Positions 1 through 7,546 of a stretch of 21,796 nucleotides of DNA are shown here, in pieces. How positions within the stretch are numbered: the first letter of the stretch is position 1; each line of letters begins with the position of its first letter. This DNA is from Thermoproteota archaeon. Its GTDB lineage: Archaea; Thermoproteota; Methanomethylicia; Methanomethylicales; B66-G16. The position numbers and the translations under genes were made by a program. The notes beneath the pieces were generated by a model. That model was not told where the DNA came from. It worked only from the letters and a program-made list of their open reading frames with translations, and made no database searches. The DNA lies in the NCBI GenBank assembly GCA_003649085.1, contig QMQV01000017.1, forward strand, positions 1 to 21,796, given 5' to 3'.

Positions 1-196
1 CGTTAGAACTGCTCCATATTTTGTATGCGTCTAATTGCATTTGTCCACTAGGTCCTGTTGCTGTTGTTGCCCCGCCTACAAATGCCATGGCCCATGTGTA
101 TACTACTATAGCAGTTGCTATAGCAATGACTATTAGTAGGATTGTGGCGATGACGGGAGAGACTGCTTTTCGATTAAGCTTGACTGATTTGATCAA
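1..196 (-). CDS. Archaeal type IV pilin (partial, C-terminus beyond window)
   Basis: Reading the minus strand from a TTG at 196 gives 65 residues before the window edge. After a short basic leader (KLNRKAVSPVIATILLI) comes an uninterrupted hydrophobic stretch to about residue 37, then VVYTWAMAFVGG. This is the class III signal peptide of archaeal pilins and archaellins: a positively charged leader, the conserved AVSPVIA motif and a helical core that forms the filament. An in-frame TAA lies just upstream and no ATG or GTG separates it from the TTG. A GGAGGT ribosome site (205-210) sits 8 bases before the TTG, so the start is firm. The prepilin is expected to be cut by an archaeal prepilin peptidase near the leader. 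It is divergent from the assembly ATPase and membrane proteins at 371-3645, which suggests it is their substrate. Whether it is a major or minor subunit cannot be told because the C-terminal part is missing. Confidence 0.85.
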   Translation of the reverse strand, partial: MIKSVKLNRKAVSPVIATILLIVIAIATAIVVYTWAMAFVGGATTATGPSGQMQLDAYKIWSSSN

Positions 197-370
197 AGCT
201 TTATACCTCCTAATACCCTCTTATGAAGATGTTCTTCTAGTGTTAGGGCTATGACATTGAAGAGTATATAAGTGTTTTTCTCCTGATGTGATGTGCCCCT
301 TGATGTTTACGGTCGCTTTAATAGAAAGTGTTTTAGATTACTTTTGACTAACTAGTTTAGTCGATCAGAG
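197..370. promoter_or_regulatory. Divergent promoter region, pilin / pilus ATPase
   Basis: This 174-base AT-rich gap separates the divergent pilin and ATPase genes. TATATAAG at 265-272 is the clearest box A. On the minus strand it reads CTTATATA about 70 bases before the pilin TTG, giving a predicted leader of about 40 bases. The plus-strand gene may use a weaker box near 313-340 (TTTAATA or TTTTAGATTA). The assignment is from motif and spacing only. Confidence 0.5.
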
Positions 371-1909
371 ATGGTGGAGGAGAGAAGAGAAGAACAGCGC
401 ACTACGGTGATTGAAAGAAGAGAGGAGATGCCTGTTTTTAAGGAAGTTTATCCCGTTATCGAGCCCCATGCGTATGTCGCCATCGCACAGGACAGCGTAA
501 CTGGACAGCTGAAGTATGTTGTGATGGAGCCTACCTTATTTGAGCAGGAACAGCAAATGTTGAAGAAGATTACGAGCATCTTATACGACGAGCTTGACGT
601 AAGTGTAAAGGAATTAACAGCTGAAAAGGCGGAAGAGATTTTAAAAGAGAACGTCAAGCGAATTGTTAAGGATTATAAGTTTAAGATGTCTGAGTCCACG
701 TTACAGAAGATCTTATATTACATTGTCAGGGACTTTATAGGTTATGGTAAGATAGATGTTATGATGAGGGATCACATGATAGAGGATATAAGCTGTGATG
801 GACCCAATATCCCTATTTATGTGTGGCATAGAGAATACGAATCTCTGCCAACAAACGTGGTTTTTGACGCAGAGGAACTAAACAACTTCGTGGTTAAACT
901 TGCATATAAATGTGGTAAGCATATTTCAGTTGCTCAGCCAATTATGGACGGGACATTGCCAGATGGTAGCCGAGTAAACGCTACTTATGGTACTGAAGTC
1001 TCAAGAAAGGGCTCTACCTTCACCATTAGGCGTTTTAGAGCAGACCCCTTAACAATAACCGACTTAATTAAGTTTAGGACGATATCCGTTGACATAGCTG
1101 CATATCTATGGTTAGCTGTTGAAAATAGGTGCTCTTTATTAGTGGCTGGCGGAGTCGCTTCTGGTAAGACTACAATGCTTAACTGCACCTCAATGTTCAT
1201 TAGACCGGAGCTTAAAATTGTGACAATAGAGGACACGGCTGAGCTTCAGCTGCCCCATCAGAACTGGATTTCGCTTGTATCTAGAACAGGTTTTGGATTA
1301 AGGGAAGCGGAGGTATCACTCTTTGACTTGCTCAAGGCAGCTATGAGACAGAGACCAGATTACATAATCGTGGGTGAAATTAGAGGAGCTGAAGCATATA
1401 CGCTGTTTCAAGCTTTAGCTACAGGTCACGGTGTTCAATCAACCATACATGCTGAAGACGCTTTAGCAGTTATTGAGAGGCTCGAATCCCCGCCAATGAA
1501 CATACCTAGAGCATTAATAGGGTTAGTCGACATAATAATGGTTCAATCTAGGGTACGTATTGGCGAGAAAGCAGCTAGGAGAACTATTACTTTAACTGAA
1601 GTGAAGGGCTACACGCCAGGGGTTGGTTTAGAGCTTCAAGATGTGTTTAGGTGGAATCCTAGAGAAGATAGGCATGAGATGATAATAAAGGAGCTTGAAG
1701 AGAGCGCTGTAATAAGAAAGGTTATTGAGAGACGTGGGCTAAGCTATAAGGAAGTGTTGGAAGAGCTTGAGAGACGTAAAGTTATCTTAGAGTGGATGGT
1801 TAAGAAGAATATAAGGCGTTATACGGATGTAGGTAATGTGGTCAGAGAATACTATATGTCCCCTGAAAATGTCTACATAAGGGCAAAGGTAGAGCTGGCT
1901 TCATCATGA
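371..1909 (+). CDS. Type II/IV secretion (pilus assembly) ATPase, GspE/TadA/FlaI family
   Basis: This 512-aa cytoplasmic hexameric ATPase powers polymerisation of type IV pilins through a membrane platform protein. The N-terminal half (about 1-250) carries the family's N-domain. The nucleotide-binding domain shows a Walker A GGVASGKTT (260-268), an Asp box IEDTAEL (286-292), a Walker B region YIIVGEIRG (331-339) and a His box STIHAED (357-363). The archaeal-type C-terminal extension is rich in charged helices. The length is normal for archaeal FlaI/TadA-like ATPases. The ATG at 371 has no strong ribosome site; an internal ATG at 428 is a weaker alternative. The 3' end overlaps the next gene by 4 bases (ATGA), so the two are translationally coupled. 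Two separate half-size TadC genes follow, rather than one long FlaJ, and no fla/arl accessory genes are in view. This favours an adhesion or secretion pilus over an archaellum. Confidence 0.93.
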   Translation: MVEERREEQRTTVIERREEMPVFKEVYPVIEPHAYVAIAQDSVTGQLKYVVMEPTLFEQEQQMLKKITSILYDELDVSVKELTAEKAEEILKENVKRIVKDYKFKMSESTLQKILYYIVRDFIGYGKIDVMMRDHMIEDISCDGPNIPIYVWHREYESLPTNVVFDAEELNNFVVKLAYKCGKHISVAQPIMDGTLPDGSRVNATYGTEVSRKGSTFTIRRFRADPLTITDLIKFRTISVDIAAYLWLAVENRCSLLVAGGVASGKTTMLNCTSMFIRPELKIVTIEDTAELQLPHQNWISLVSRTGFGLREAEVSLFDLLKAAMRQRPDYIIVGEIRGAEAYTLFQALATGHGVQSTIHAEDALAVIERLESPPMNIPRALIGLVDIIMVQSRVRIGEKAARRTITLTEVKGYTPGVGLELQDVFRWNPREDRHEMIIKELEESAVIRKVIERRGLSYKEVLEELERRKVILEWMVKKNIRRYTDVGNVVREYYMSPENVYIRAKVELASS

Positions 1910-2805
1910 AAGCTGAAGAGAGGAGAAAGAAGAAGTCAAGGTCTAAGACCTCAGTGCTTGCATACAGAGTGCTTGGAGGGAAAATTGAGGGGGCTTTACC
2001 CCATTTTGAGGATCTACATGAATATTTAAGAAAAGCTGGCATAAAGATTGCATTTCCAGCTTATGTCAGCATGATGGTACTGTTCTCTATAATAGGCTTT
2101 GCTGCCACAACAGGATACTTTTACTTCTTGCTTAAGTTCATTATTAAGTTTCCATATCCTATACCGATGAGTATTGGCATAGGCTTATTGGCTTTTGTCG
2201 CAATATTCTGGGGGTTTTACCTATATCCAAGTTTTGTAGCAGCTCGCAAGAGAACTAGGCTTGAAAGTGCTCTTCCATATGCCGCCAGCCATATGGCTGT
2301 GTTAGCCAGCGCAGGCATACCTCCTGAACGCTTGTTTAAAGCTCTTGCCGTAACGGATTCTGAGCTACATATTCAGGAGGAAGCTGCCGAGATAGTTAGA
2401 GATGTTGAAGTTTTAGGAAAGGATATCTTAACTGAACTTGATGAAAAAGCTAGACGCACTTACTCGAAGCTCTTTGCAGATTTATTAAGTGGTTTTACGG
2501 CTACTGCGCGCGCTGGAGGAGATCTTAAGAAGTATCTAGCTAGACAAGCGAGAAACTTAATGGTACATAAGAGGATTATGATAAGAAAGACGATTGAGAC
2601 GCTGAGCGTTATGGCTGAAGTCTACATTGCTATGTTAGTAGCTATGCCTCTCGTCTTCTTAATTCTCTTAGCGGTCTTGTCGGTTGTTGGAGGTGCTGGT
2701 GTGAACCCATTATTCTTCCTTAACCTAGTGACGTATGTAGCCGTTCCAATCTTATCGATAATGTTCTTAGTGTTGTTAGATTCCTTTGTGCATACGGAGG
2801 CTTAA
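1906..2805 (+). CDS. Type II secretion system F / TadC-like membrane platform protein 1
   Basis: This 299-aa integral membrane protein is of the GspF/TadC family, which anchors the pilus ATPase and transfers its motion to pilin subunits. Hydrophobic segments are visible near residues 50-78, 86-110, 235-262 and 270-292. The cytoplasmic helical domain between the second and third contains the family-type stretch ALPYAASHMAVLASAG and a GGDLKKYL motif near 200. The N-terminus is strongly basic (KAEERRKKKSRSK). The start ATG overlaps the ATPase stop and 3 bases separate it from the next platform gene, so all three form one operon. It is about half the length of fused archaeal FlaJ proteins, so it likely pairs with the following gene in the way bacterial TadB and TadC do. 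Confidence 0.88.
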   Translation: MKAEERRKKKSRSKTSVLAYRVLGGKIEGALPHFEDLHEYLRKAGIKIAFPAYVSMMVLFSIIGFAATTGYFYFLLKFIIKFPYPIPMSIGIGLLAFVAIFWGFYLYPSFVAARKRTRLESALPYAASHMAVLASAGIPPERLFKALAVTDSELHIQEEAAEIVRDVEVLGKDILTELDEKARRTYSKLFADLLSGFTATARAGGDLKKYLARQARNLMVHKRIMIRKTIETLSVMAEVYIAMLVAMPLVFLILLAVLSVVGGAGVNPLFFLNLVTYVAVPILSIMFLVLLDSFVHTEA

Positions 2806-2808
2806 TAC

Positions 2809-3645
2809 ATGCCGCTTTTCAGTAAAAAGGCTAAAGTAGCGGTTTCAGCTGCGTCTGCAGGTGTAGCCACCCTCCTAATCTATTACGCCTATGTAAAGTA
2901 CTTCTGGACTATGACCTTTGACTACTTCATAGCATTTGCAGTGATGACAGCTCTTGCTCCATCAGGTGCCCTCCATTATATTGAGAAGCAATGGAAGAAA
3001 TCTATTGAAAGAAGGCTGCCTGACTTGCTTAGAGACATTGCACAAGCACAAAGGACTGGGCTAACACTTATCGGCGCATTAGAGGCAGTTTCAGAACGTG
3101 GTTATGGTCCGCTTTCTAAAGAGATTAAGAAGGCGGTTCGCCAAATATCCTGGGGGGCAACGTTAGAACAAGCCATGCATTCACTAGCAAATAGGGTTAA
3201 TACTCCGCTCGTGAGAAGGGTCTGTGCACAGATTGTGGAAGTTGCTAGGTATGGCGGCGATGTGGCAAGGTTAATGGACATGACTGCGAGGTTCATTACA
3301 GAATTTCAATCAATGGCTGACGAGAGAAGCGCGGCTATGAGAACATATGCAGGAGTTGTCTACATTGGTGCTTTGGCGTTTATTGTAGTAGTGGTAGTTA
3401 TAGTCAATAACTTCTTTTACCCGATAAGTCAATTTGAACAACCAGCTATTCCTGGAACTATCATGACCTTTGCTGCCCCATACATAACCTATAAGAGGCT
3501 TTTTTACCACATGGCGATAATACAATCTGTATTTGGAGGACTTATAGCTGGAAAATTAGCTGAGGGAACTGTGTTAGGTGGCTTAAAACATGTTGTGATA
3601 CTAACAGCTGTAGCCACCATAGCCTTTATGATGTTTGTTAAATAG
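2809..3645 (+). CDS. Type II secretion system F / TadC-like membrane platform protein 2
   Basis: This 278-aa second GspF/TadC-type platform protein begins 3 bases after the first. Hydrophobic helices lie near residues 11-30, 36-55, 180-202 and 255-276. The conserved cytoplasmic block reads LPDLLRDIAQAQRTGLTL (about 70-87) followed by EAVSERGYGPLSKEIKKA, the typical GspF pattern, and a later GGDVARLMD motif. It presumably heterodimerises with its neighbour to give the four-bundle platform made by one polypeptide in FlaJ. It ends 9 bases from the convergent zinc-ribbon gene at 3655, leaving little room for separate terminators. Confidence 0.88.
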   Translation: MPLFSKKAKVAVSAASAGVATLLIYYAYVKYFWTMTFDYFIAFAVMTALAPSGALHYIEKQWKKSIERRLPDLLRDIAQAQRTGLTLIGALEAVSERGYGPLSKEIKKAVRQISWGATLEQAMHSLANRVNTPLVRRVCAQIVEVARYGGDVARLMDMTARFITEFQSMADERSAAMRTYAGVVYIGALAFIVVVVVIVNNFFYPISQFEQPAIPGTIMTFAAPYITYKRLFYHMAIIQSVFGGLIAGKLAEGTVLGGLKHVVILTAVATIAFMMFVK

Positions 3646-3654
3646 CATTTATAA

Positions 3655-4641
3655 CTATAACTTCACTTTGTCCTTCAGTAAAGAGCGGAACTTTTCGAAG
3701 AGTTCGTCTAATGACGTGCCCTCGATTACGTTTATTCCATAGGATGCTGCAAGTTTTTTCCCCATATCAGACATCTTAGGCATAGCAACTAAGACAGGGA
3801 TTTTCACTCCAGCGTCTACAACTTTAGCAAACATTGCTATCACATCAAATTCTGACGCTCCTTCAAGAGACTTTGAAACGTCAACAGCTAATGGAGCAGA
3901 CGTTCCTTCAGACCTTATCTCAATAATTAAATCGAAAATGTGATGAACACCAGACTTCCCCACTAGTGTACCAGGCGAGGAAACCGTTAATCCGAGACTT
4001 CTTAAGAAGTTGACAAGTGGTGCTACTACAATAGTTTCTTTACTGACCATTTTAACAGCGACATCTTCAGCTGCATAGGAGTTCAATATTGTTAACTCTA
4101 TCTTATCAATGGACAATTCCATGTTGCATCTTCTACATACAAACCTGACACTAGGCATGTTAAACTGTTTTTTACAGTCTCTGCAAGTAAACCATGCGCC
4201 GGCATAACGGTAATCAACGCCTTCAGTCTTAAGCTCGCCGCCGCATATTGGACAAACTAATTTACCATCACGTTCAAAGTCTTCTTTCCTTCTAAGAGTA
4301 CCACATGCATAATGTTCTATTAAGTAGCTTTTTTCAAGATTTATTGAATTGCAAAATGGACAGCGAAAACGACCTTGTATAAAGTAACTATTGCAGTTTG
4401 GGCATCGTAAAAGCTGATCTTTAACATATTTGGTGAAAGCTCTTAAATCGACATATTGATCTAGCAAATCCTTTGCTTGCTCGGGCGTTAAAGCTAAGGA
4501 ATCTTCAACGATCCTATATGAAAAACCTTCACATGAGATTTCAGGGTCTATACGTGAAACCCCTTTACTCATTAAAGCAGAAACTAACTTAGTCAGCTTA
4601 GTATCCTTTCTCAGCTCATCTAATGGAATGCTTCCGGCCAC
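3655..4641 (-). CDS. TackOD1-like multi-zinc-ribbon protein with nuclease-like C-terminal domain
   Basis: This 328-aa protein has an unknown role. The first 70 residues form a small helical domain. Residues 80-172 carry twelve possible metal ligands: C80, C83, C94, C97, H110, C113, C130, C133, C153, C156, C169 and C172. The EHYACG...CPICGG...GVDY...CRDCKKQF order resembles the thaumarchaeal output domain TackOD1, known from TACK archaea; this match is from memory of the pattern. Residues about 205-310 look like a PD-(D/E)XK restriction-endonuclease fold: GVHHIFDLII (231-240), then LAVDV (251-255) where an active enzyme would show an E/D-x-K, then a helix and LVAMP...YGINVIEG. No lysine sits in the expected spot, so activity is doubtful. 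The GTG start overlaps the upstream 65-aa gene by 22 bases. It is the last gene of the four-gene minus operon. Confidence 0.7.
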   Translation of the reverse strand: MAGSIPLDELRKDTKLTKLVSALMSKGVSRIDPEISCEGFSYRIVEDSLALTPEQAKDLLDQYVDLRAFTKYVKDQLLRCPNCNSYFIQGRFRCPFCNSINLEKSYLIEHYACGTLRRKEDFERDGKLVCPICGGELKTEGVDYRYAGAWFTCRDCKKQFNMPSVRFVCRRCNMELSIDKIELTILNSYAAEDVAVKMVSKETIVVAPLVNFLRSLGLTVSSPGTLVGKSGVHHIFDLIIEIRSEGTSAPLAVDVSKSLEGASEFDVIAMFAKVVDAGVKIPVLVAMPKMSDMGKKLAASYGINVIEGTSLDELFEKFRSLLKDKVKL

Positions 4642-4817
4642 GCCTGGATCTTCCTCACTATGTTATTTACATGAAATTTAGGCTTCTCCACTACCATATT
4701 TTCGTAGGAGGAGTATATATCGTTAAGCACCTTAAGAGCCGGATAAGCTTTTTCTCTAAGATCGGCTAACTCAATATCTAGCGGGCTATGAGCGGGAATT
4801 CGGGTTCTGAACTCCAT
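4620..4817 (-). CDS. Small hypothetical protein, 65 aa
   Basis: This is an unrecognised 65-residue protein from an ATG at 4817. It is predicted mostly helical, with DIELADLREKAYPALKVLNDIY in its first half and a basic C-terminal part (KPKFHVNNIVRKIQAW). It has no cysteine pair, no membrane helix and no signal peptide. It lies 26 bases after the acidic-tailed gene and overlaps the downstream zinc-ribbon gene by 22 bases, a sign of coupled translation and the main reason to accept it. No good ribosome site is seen before the ATG. The alternative is that it is an N-terminal part of the neighbour split by a frameshift, but the downstream GTG has a GAGG about 11 bases upstream, so two separate genes seem likelier. 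Confidence 0.6.
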   Translation of the reverse strand: MEFRTRIPAHSPLDIELADLREKAYPALKVLNDIYSSYENMVVEKPKFHVNNIVRKIQAWPEAFH

Positions 4818-4843
4818 ATGAAGATCTGGGCTATGCGAGCCCG

Positions 4844-5287
4844 CTACTCTTCAATATCCTCTTCCTCTGCTAGCTCTTCTCCTTCTACAACTTCTTTTGT
4901 TGAGCTTACTGCAAGCTCTTGAATAGCTTTTTCAACAAAGTCGTCTACTCGAGGCGCTACAATGACCACCTTGTGATCTACGTAGCTATCTCCGCGCCAC
5001 TCATTATCATAAGATATCAGGTATACGGGTATTTCGAAGGTAGCCTCGTTACCAGCTCTTCTTAAGTTATAGTTTGAATACTTGTCGTATTGTTCCTTAG
5101 TTAGAGGGAGCTTAACTGACAACGGGTAAATGTCCTTTAACACCACTAAATCAGATTTGTCGACATCCCAGAAGTCAAGAGACTTCTTTACAGCTTCCTT
5201 AACCACCTCGTGTAAATTGCCTTTAACCTTCTCTGAGGATTTGATCGAGCCGTTTTCAGACCAGAAGATCACTATGTCTTCTGTCAA
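4844..5287 (-). CDS. Hypothetical protein with acidic C-terminal tail, 147 aa
   Basis: This unrecognised soluble alpha/beta protein opens with a strand (DIVIFWSENG) and contains EIPVYLISYDNEW and HKVVIVAPRVDDFVEKAI in the middle. It ends in a Glu-rich tail (EGEELAEEEDIEE) that is likely disordered. There are no cysteines, membrane helices or known motifs. The TTG start at 5287 overlaps the upstream TGA stop (shared TTGA), with a GGAGGG about 8 bases before it, so it is translationally coupled to the thioredoxin-like gene. Being second in a four-gene operon with a zinc-ribbon protein suggests a shared pathway, but no function is proposed. Confidence 0.8.
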   Translation of the reverse strand: MTEDIVIFWSENGSIKSSEKVKGNLHEVVKEAVKKSLDFWDVDKSDLVVLKDIYPLSVKLPLTKEQYDKYSNYNLRRAGNEATFEIPVYLISYDNEWRGDSYVDHKVVIVAPRVDDFVEKAIQELAVSSTKEVVEGEELAEEEDIEE

Positions 5288-5592
5288 GACTTTAAGCCCT
5301 CCAATACCTCAATGATTTTCCTTTTCGCAGCCTCGATATCTGGTTTACCATCTGATGTTAATGGGGTGCGCGTCATTACGTGTCTTACCTCACCACTTGC
5401 TGTCTGTATAAATAGTTGAGGTATATCAACACCGCCGAATTCGTCTTTTTCACCATATTGTATGAGAAAATCCCAGTCTTCTTTTCTAATCTCAAGCTCA
5501 ACTCCAAGTTTTTCACACACTGCCTTAGAAGCTTCGACTAAGTATTCGCTTCCTTTTTCCCAGTCAGCTATAACTGCGATCAGCTTAACCAT
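5284..5592 (-). CDS. Thioredoxin-fold-like small protein without CXXC
   Basis: From the ATG at 5592 this is a 102-aa protein. An in-frame GTG at 5604 is possible, but the ATG has GGTGG 8 bases upstream. The pattern is strand (VKLIAVIADW), helix (EYLVEASKAVCEKLG), strand (VELEIRKED), then GGVDIPQLFIQT, two strands and a C-terminal helix. This resembles a thioredoxin fold, with DIPQ in the place of the cis-proline loop. The redox CXXC is absent: the equivalent position reads DWEKGSEY, and only one cysteine remains, in the first helix. It is therefore unlikely to be a disulfide reductase and may be a binding or structural member of the fold. It is the first gene of the minus operon ending at 3655. 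The fold assignment is inferred by eye. Confidence 0.75.
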   Translation of the reverse strand: MVKLIAVIADWEKGSEYLVEASKAVCEKLGVELEIRKEDWDFLIQYGEKDEFGGVDIPQLFIQTASGEVRHVMTRTPLTSDGKPDIEAAKRKIIEVLEGLKS

Positions 5593-5649
5593 TAAGCAGT
5601 CCACCTAATGGGATTTTAAGTAGTTAAACCATATGCTCGGCTTGCTGTT

Positions 5650-5665
5650 TTATAAAGCTTTATAA
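5650..5665. promoter_or_regulatory. 16-bp perfect palindrome with opposed TATA-like boxes
   Basis: TTATAAAGCTTTATAA is its own reverse complement and lies between thrS (stop at 5678) and the thioredoxin-like gene (start 5592). Read on the minus strand, the TTTATAAAAC element at its edge lies about 60 bases before that ATG, right for a promoter with a leader of about 30 bases. The symmetry could also serve as a dimeric regulator site. Confidence 0.5.
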
Positions 5666-5677
5666 CCTTCACGTCAA

Positions 5678-7546
5678 TTAGCCAGCAAACTTAGGCCTCA
5701 TAGAAAGCCTCTCCGGTAGATACAGTGGTATCCTAGGCTTATCTGCTAGCTGAGCTTCAAGTTCTTCAACAAGCTTTGCAGGAGGCATCTCTACAATACC
5801 CTCTCCTCTTATCCTCACGGTTAGTATTCCGCTACTAACTTCCTTTTCACCGATAACTACTACGTATGGTATCCACTCAGTTTCAGCTTCTCTAATTTTC
5901 TTGGCAACGCTTAGGTCTCTATCGTCTACATCTACTCTTATCTTTTTACGAGAGAAGTCTTCAGCTATTTTTAATGCGAAATTAAGGTATTGTTCGGATA
6001 CGGGTATTATTCTAAGCTGTATTGGAGATAGCCATAGTGGGAGCTTTGGAGGTTTGGCCTCCTTAATGCTTTTAGCAGCTTGCTCGAGTATTGCAGCAAT
6101 CCACCTCTCTATAGAGCCCATTGAGCTATGCAGTATTATGCAGCCTTTTTTCTCTCCATTTTCATCGACGTAAAAGATTCCATATCTAGCCGCGTCCTCT
6201 ACATCGAGCTGCACCGTCACCAACTGCATGTTTCCTCCTACCGAATCTATTACTTGGTATTCGTGTTTTACAACCCAGTAATGCTTCATCTCAGGCAATA
6301 GCTCTATTAAAGCAGGCTTGCCAACGATTTTGAGCAAGTCAATAAACCAGCTTTTGTTAGCTTCGTAGAAGTCCTTAACTGCTCTAAAGGCTACGGCATA
6401 GTCTACTTCCATGGAGTTCGTTAACTTAGTGTAGTATCTGAAGAGCTCTTTATACTCCTCCATAGCTTGAGATAAGTCTCTGCAGAAGCAATGTATGTCC
6501 GGCATGGTAAAGGCCCTTAACCTTTTTAAGCCTACGCATTCGCCGCTCTGCTCAAGCCTAAATGAGTGAGAAAGCTCATATACTCTTAAAGGTAGTTGGC
6601 GATAGCTCACTATGACATCCTTCATCATCCTGAAAAGCCCAAAATCCCCCGCGAACCTTAATGTAAACTCGCGTCCTTCAACCTTAAACCTATAGTCTCG
6701 TTCTCTAAAGCGGGAAGCTTGTTCAGCTATATCAGGTTGGTCAAGACGGTACAGAAATGGGGTTTCGATTTTCATAGCTTTTAAATCTTCAACTGCTATT
6801 TTCGTAGCGTATTCCTGCAAGCAGTCTTTGATTATTGCTCCTTTCGGATAAAACCTAAAATGACCTATGTCAGATGCGGGTTCGTAGTCTACAAGTTCAA
6901 GCTTCTTCATTAACTTGATGTGTGGAGGCGTCTCGCCAACCTGCTTTTTGTGGAGTTCGTTTTCAATTAGTTGCTTTAATGAAGGGTCTTGACTTAGTAT
7001 GTGCAGACTTGAGAAGTCTCCCTCGTTTAATGCATACTCATCACCACTTGGTGTCAATATTACATACGTTGACTTAGGGGCTTCCTCGATTTCTTCGGCT
7101 TTCTCCTTCTTTATTTCCTTAGAAACTGTTATTGTGCGTGAAAGCTCAGATAGAGGGTGTCCTTTGCACTTAATGGTAAAAGCTTTATACCATCCAAATG
7201 GGCTTCTCATAACTTCAAAACCTAAGCTTTTGAGCTTTTCTTCAATCATTTTAAGCGCACGTATACCAGCAGATGGCGTTCCTAGGTTTGAAGATAGATG
7301 TGCATAGGGGTATACGACGACTTTTGAAACTCCGACCTTCTTAGCTACGTCAGCTATCGAAGCTACAGCTTCAAAAGTTACAGCTTCTAGATACTCTTCG
7401 TCTAAGCTTTCTACAGTAGTAAACGCTACTAGTACATTCTCAGCTACGCCTCTTCTGTTTAATTCAGTTACCTCTTCGGCTAAGTCTATGGCTTTAGACT
7501 TCACTTCATACTCGAATAAGTCAGCATGTATTAACAGAAGCCTCAA
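5678..7546 (-). CDS. thrS: Threonyl-tRNA synthetase, archaeal type with editing domain
   Basis: This 622-aa class II synthetase charges tRNA-Thr. Residues 1-145 are the archaeal D-aminoacyl-tRNA-deacylase-like editing domain that removes mis-attached serine. Its key residues match those known from Pyrococcus: H83 (AHLSS), Y120 and K121 (WYKAF) and E134 (LSELSR). The catalytic core has motif 2 around SFRLEQSGECVGLKRLRAF (328-346) and motif 3 near GSIERWIAAILEQ (477-489). The anticodon-binding domain follows from about 505 (LWLSPIQLRIIPVSEQYL). Of the usual catalytic zinc ligands, H352 and H473 are present, but the cysteine position reads D301 (RFAGDFGLF). The start is a TTG at 7546; the out-of-frame GTG upstream hits a stop at once. 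A TTAAATAA box about 40 bases upstream (about 7587-7594) predicts a short leader. Confidence 0.96.
   Translation of the reverse strand: MRLLLIHADLFEYEVKSKAIDLAEEVTELNRRGVAENVLVAFTTVESLDEEYLEAVTFEAVASIADVAKKVGVSKVVVYPYAHLSSNLGTPSAGIRALKMIEEKLKSLGFEVMRSPFGWYKAFTIKCKGHPLSELSRTITVSKEIKKEKAEEIEEAPKSTYVILTPSGDEYALNEGDFSSLHILSQDPSLKQLIENELHKKQVGETPPHIKLMKKLELVDYEPASDIGHFRFYPKGAIIKDCLQEYATKIAVEDLKAMKIETPFLYRLDQPDIAEQASRFRERDYRFKVEGREFTLRFAGDFGLFRMMKDVIVSYRQLPLRVYELSHSFRLEQSGECVGLKRLRAFTMPDIHCFCRDLSQAMEEYKELFRYYTKLTNSMEVDYAVAFRAVKDFYEANKSWFIDLLKIVGKPALIELLPEMKHYWVVKHEYQVIDSVGGNMQLVTVQLDVEDAARYGIFYVDENGEKKGCIILHSSMGSIERWIAAILEQAAKSIKEAKPPKLPLWLSPIQLRIIPVSEQYLNFALKIAEDFSRKKIRVDVDDRDLSVAKKIREAETEWIPYVVVIGEKEVSSGILTVRIRGEGIVEMPPAKLVEELEAQLADKPRIPLYLPERLSMRPKFAG

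Noticed and set aside
21..254. Plus-strand 77-aa reading frame at the left edge
   Set aside because: It is antisense to the pilin frame, which has a class III signal peptide and a ribosome site; the plus frame shows no recognisable protein features.
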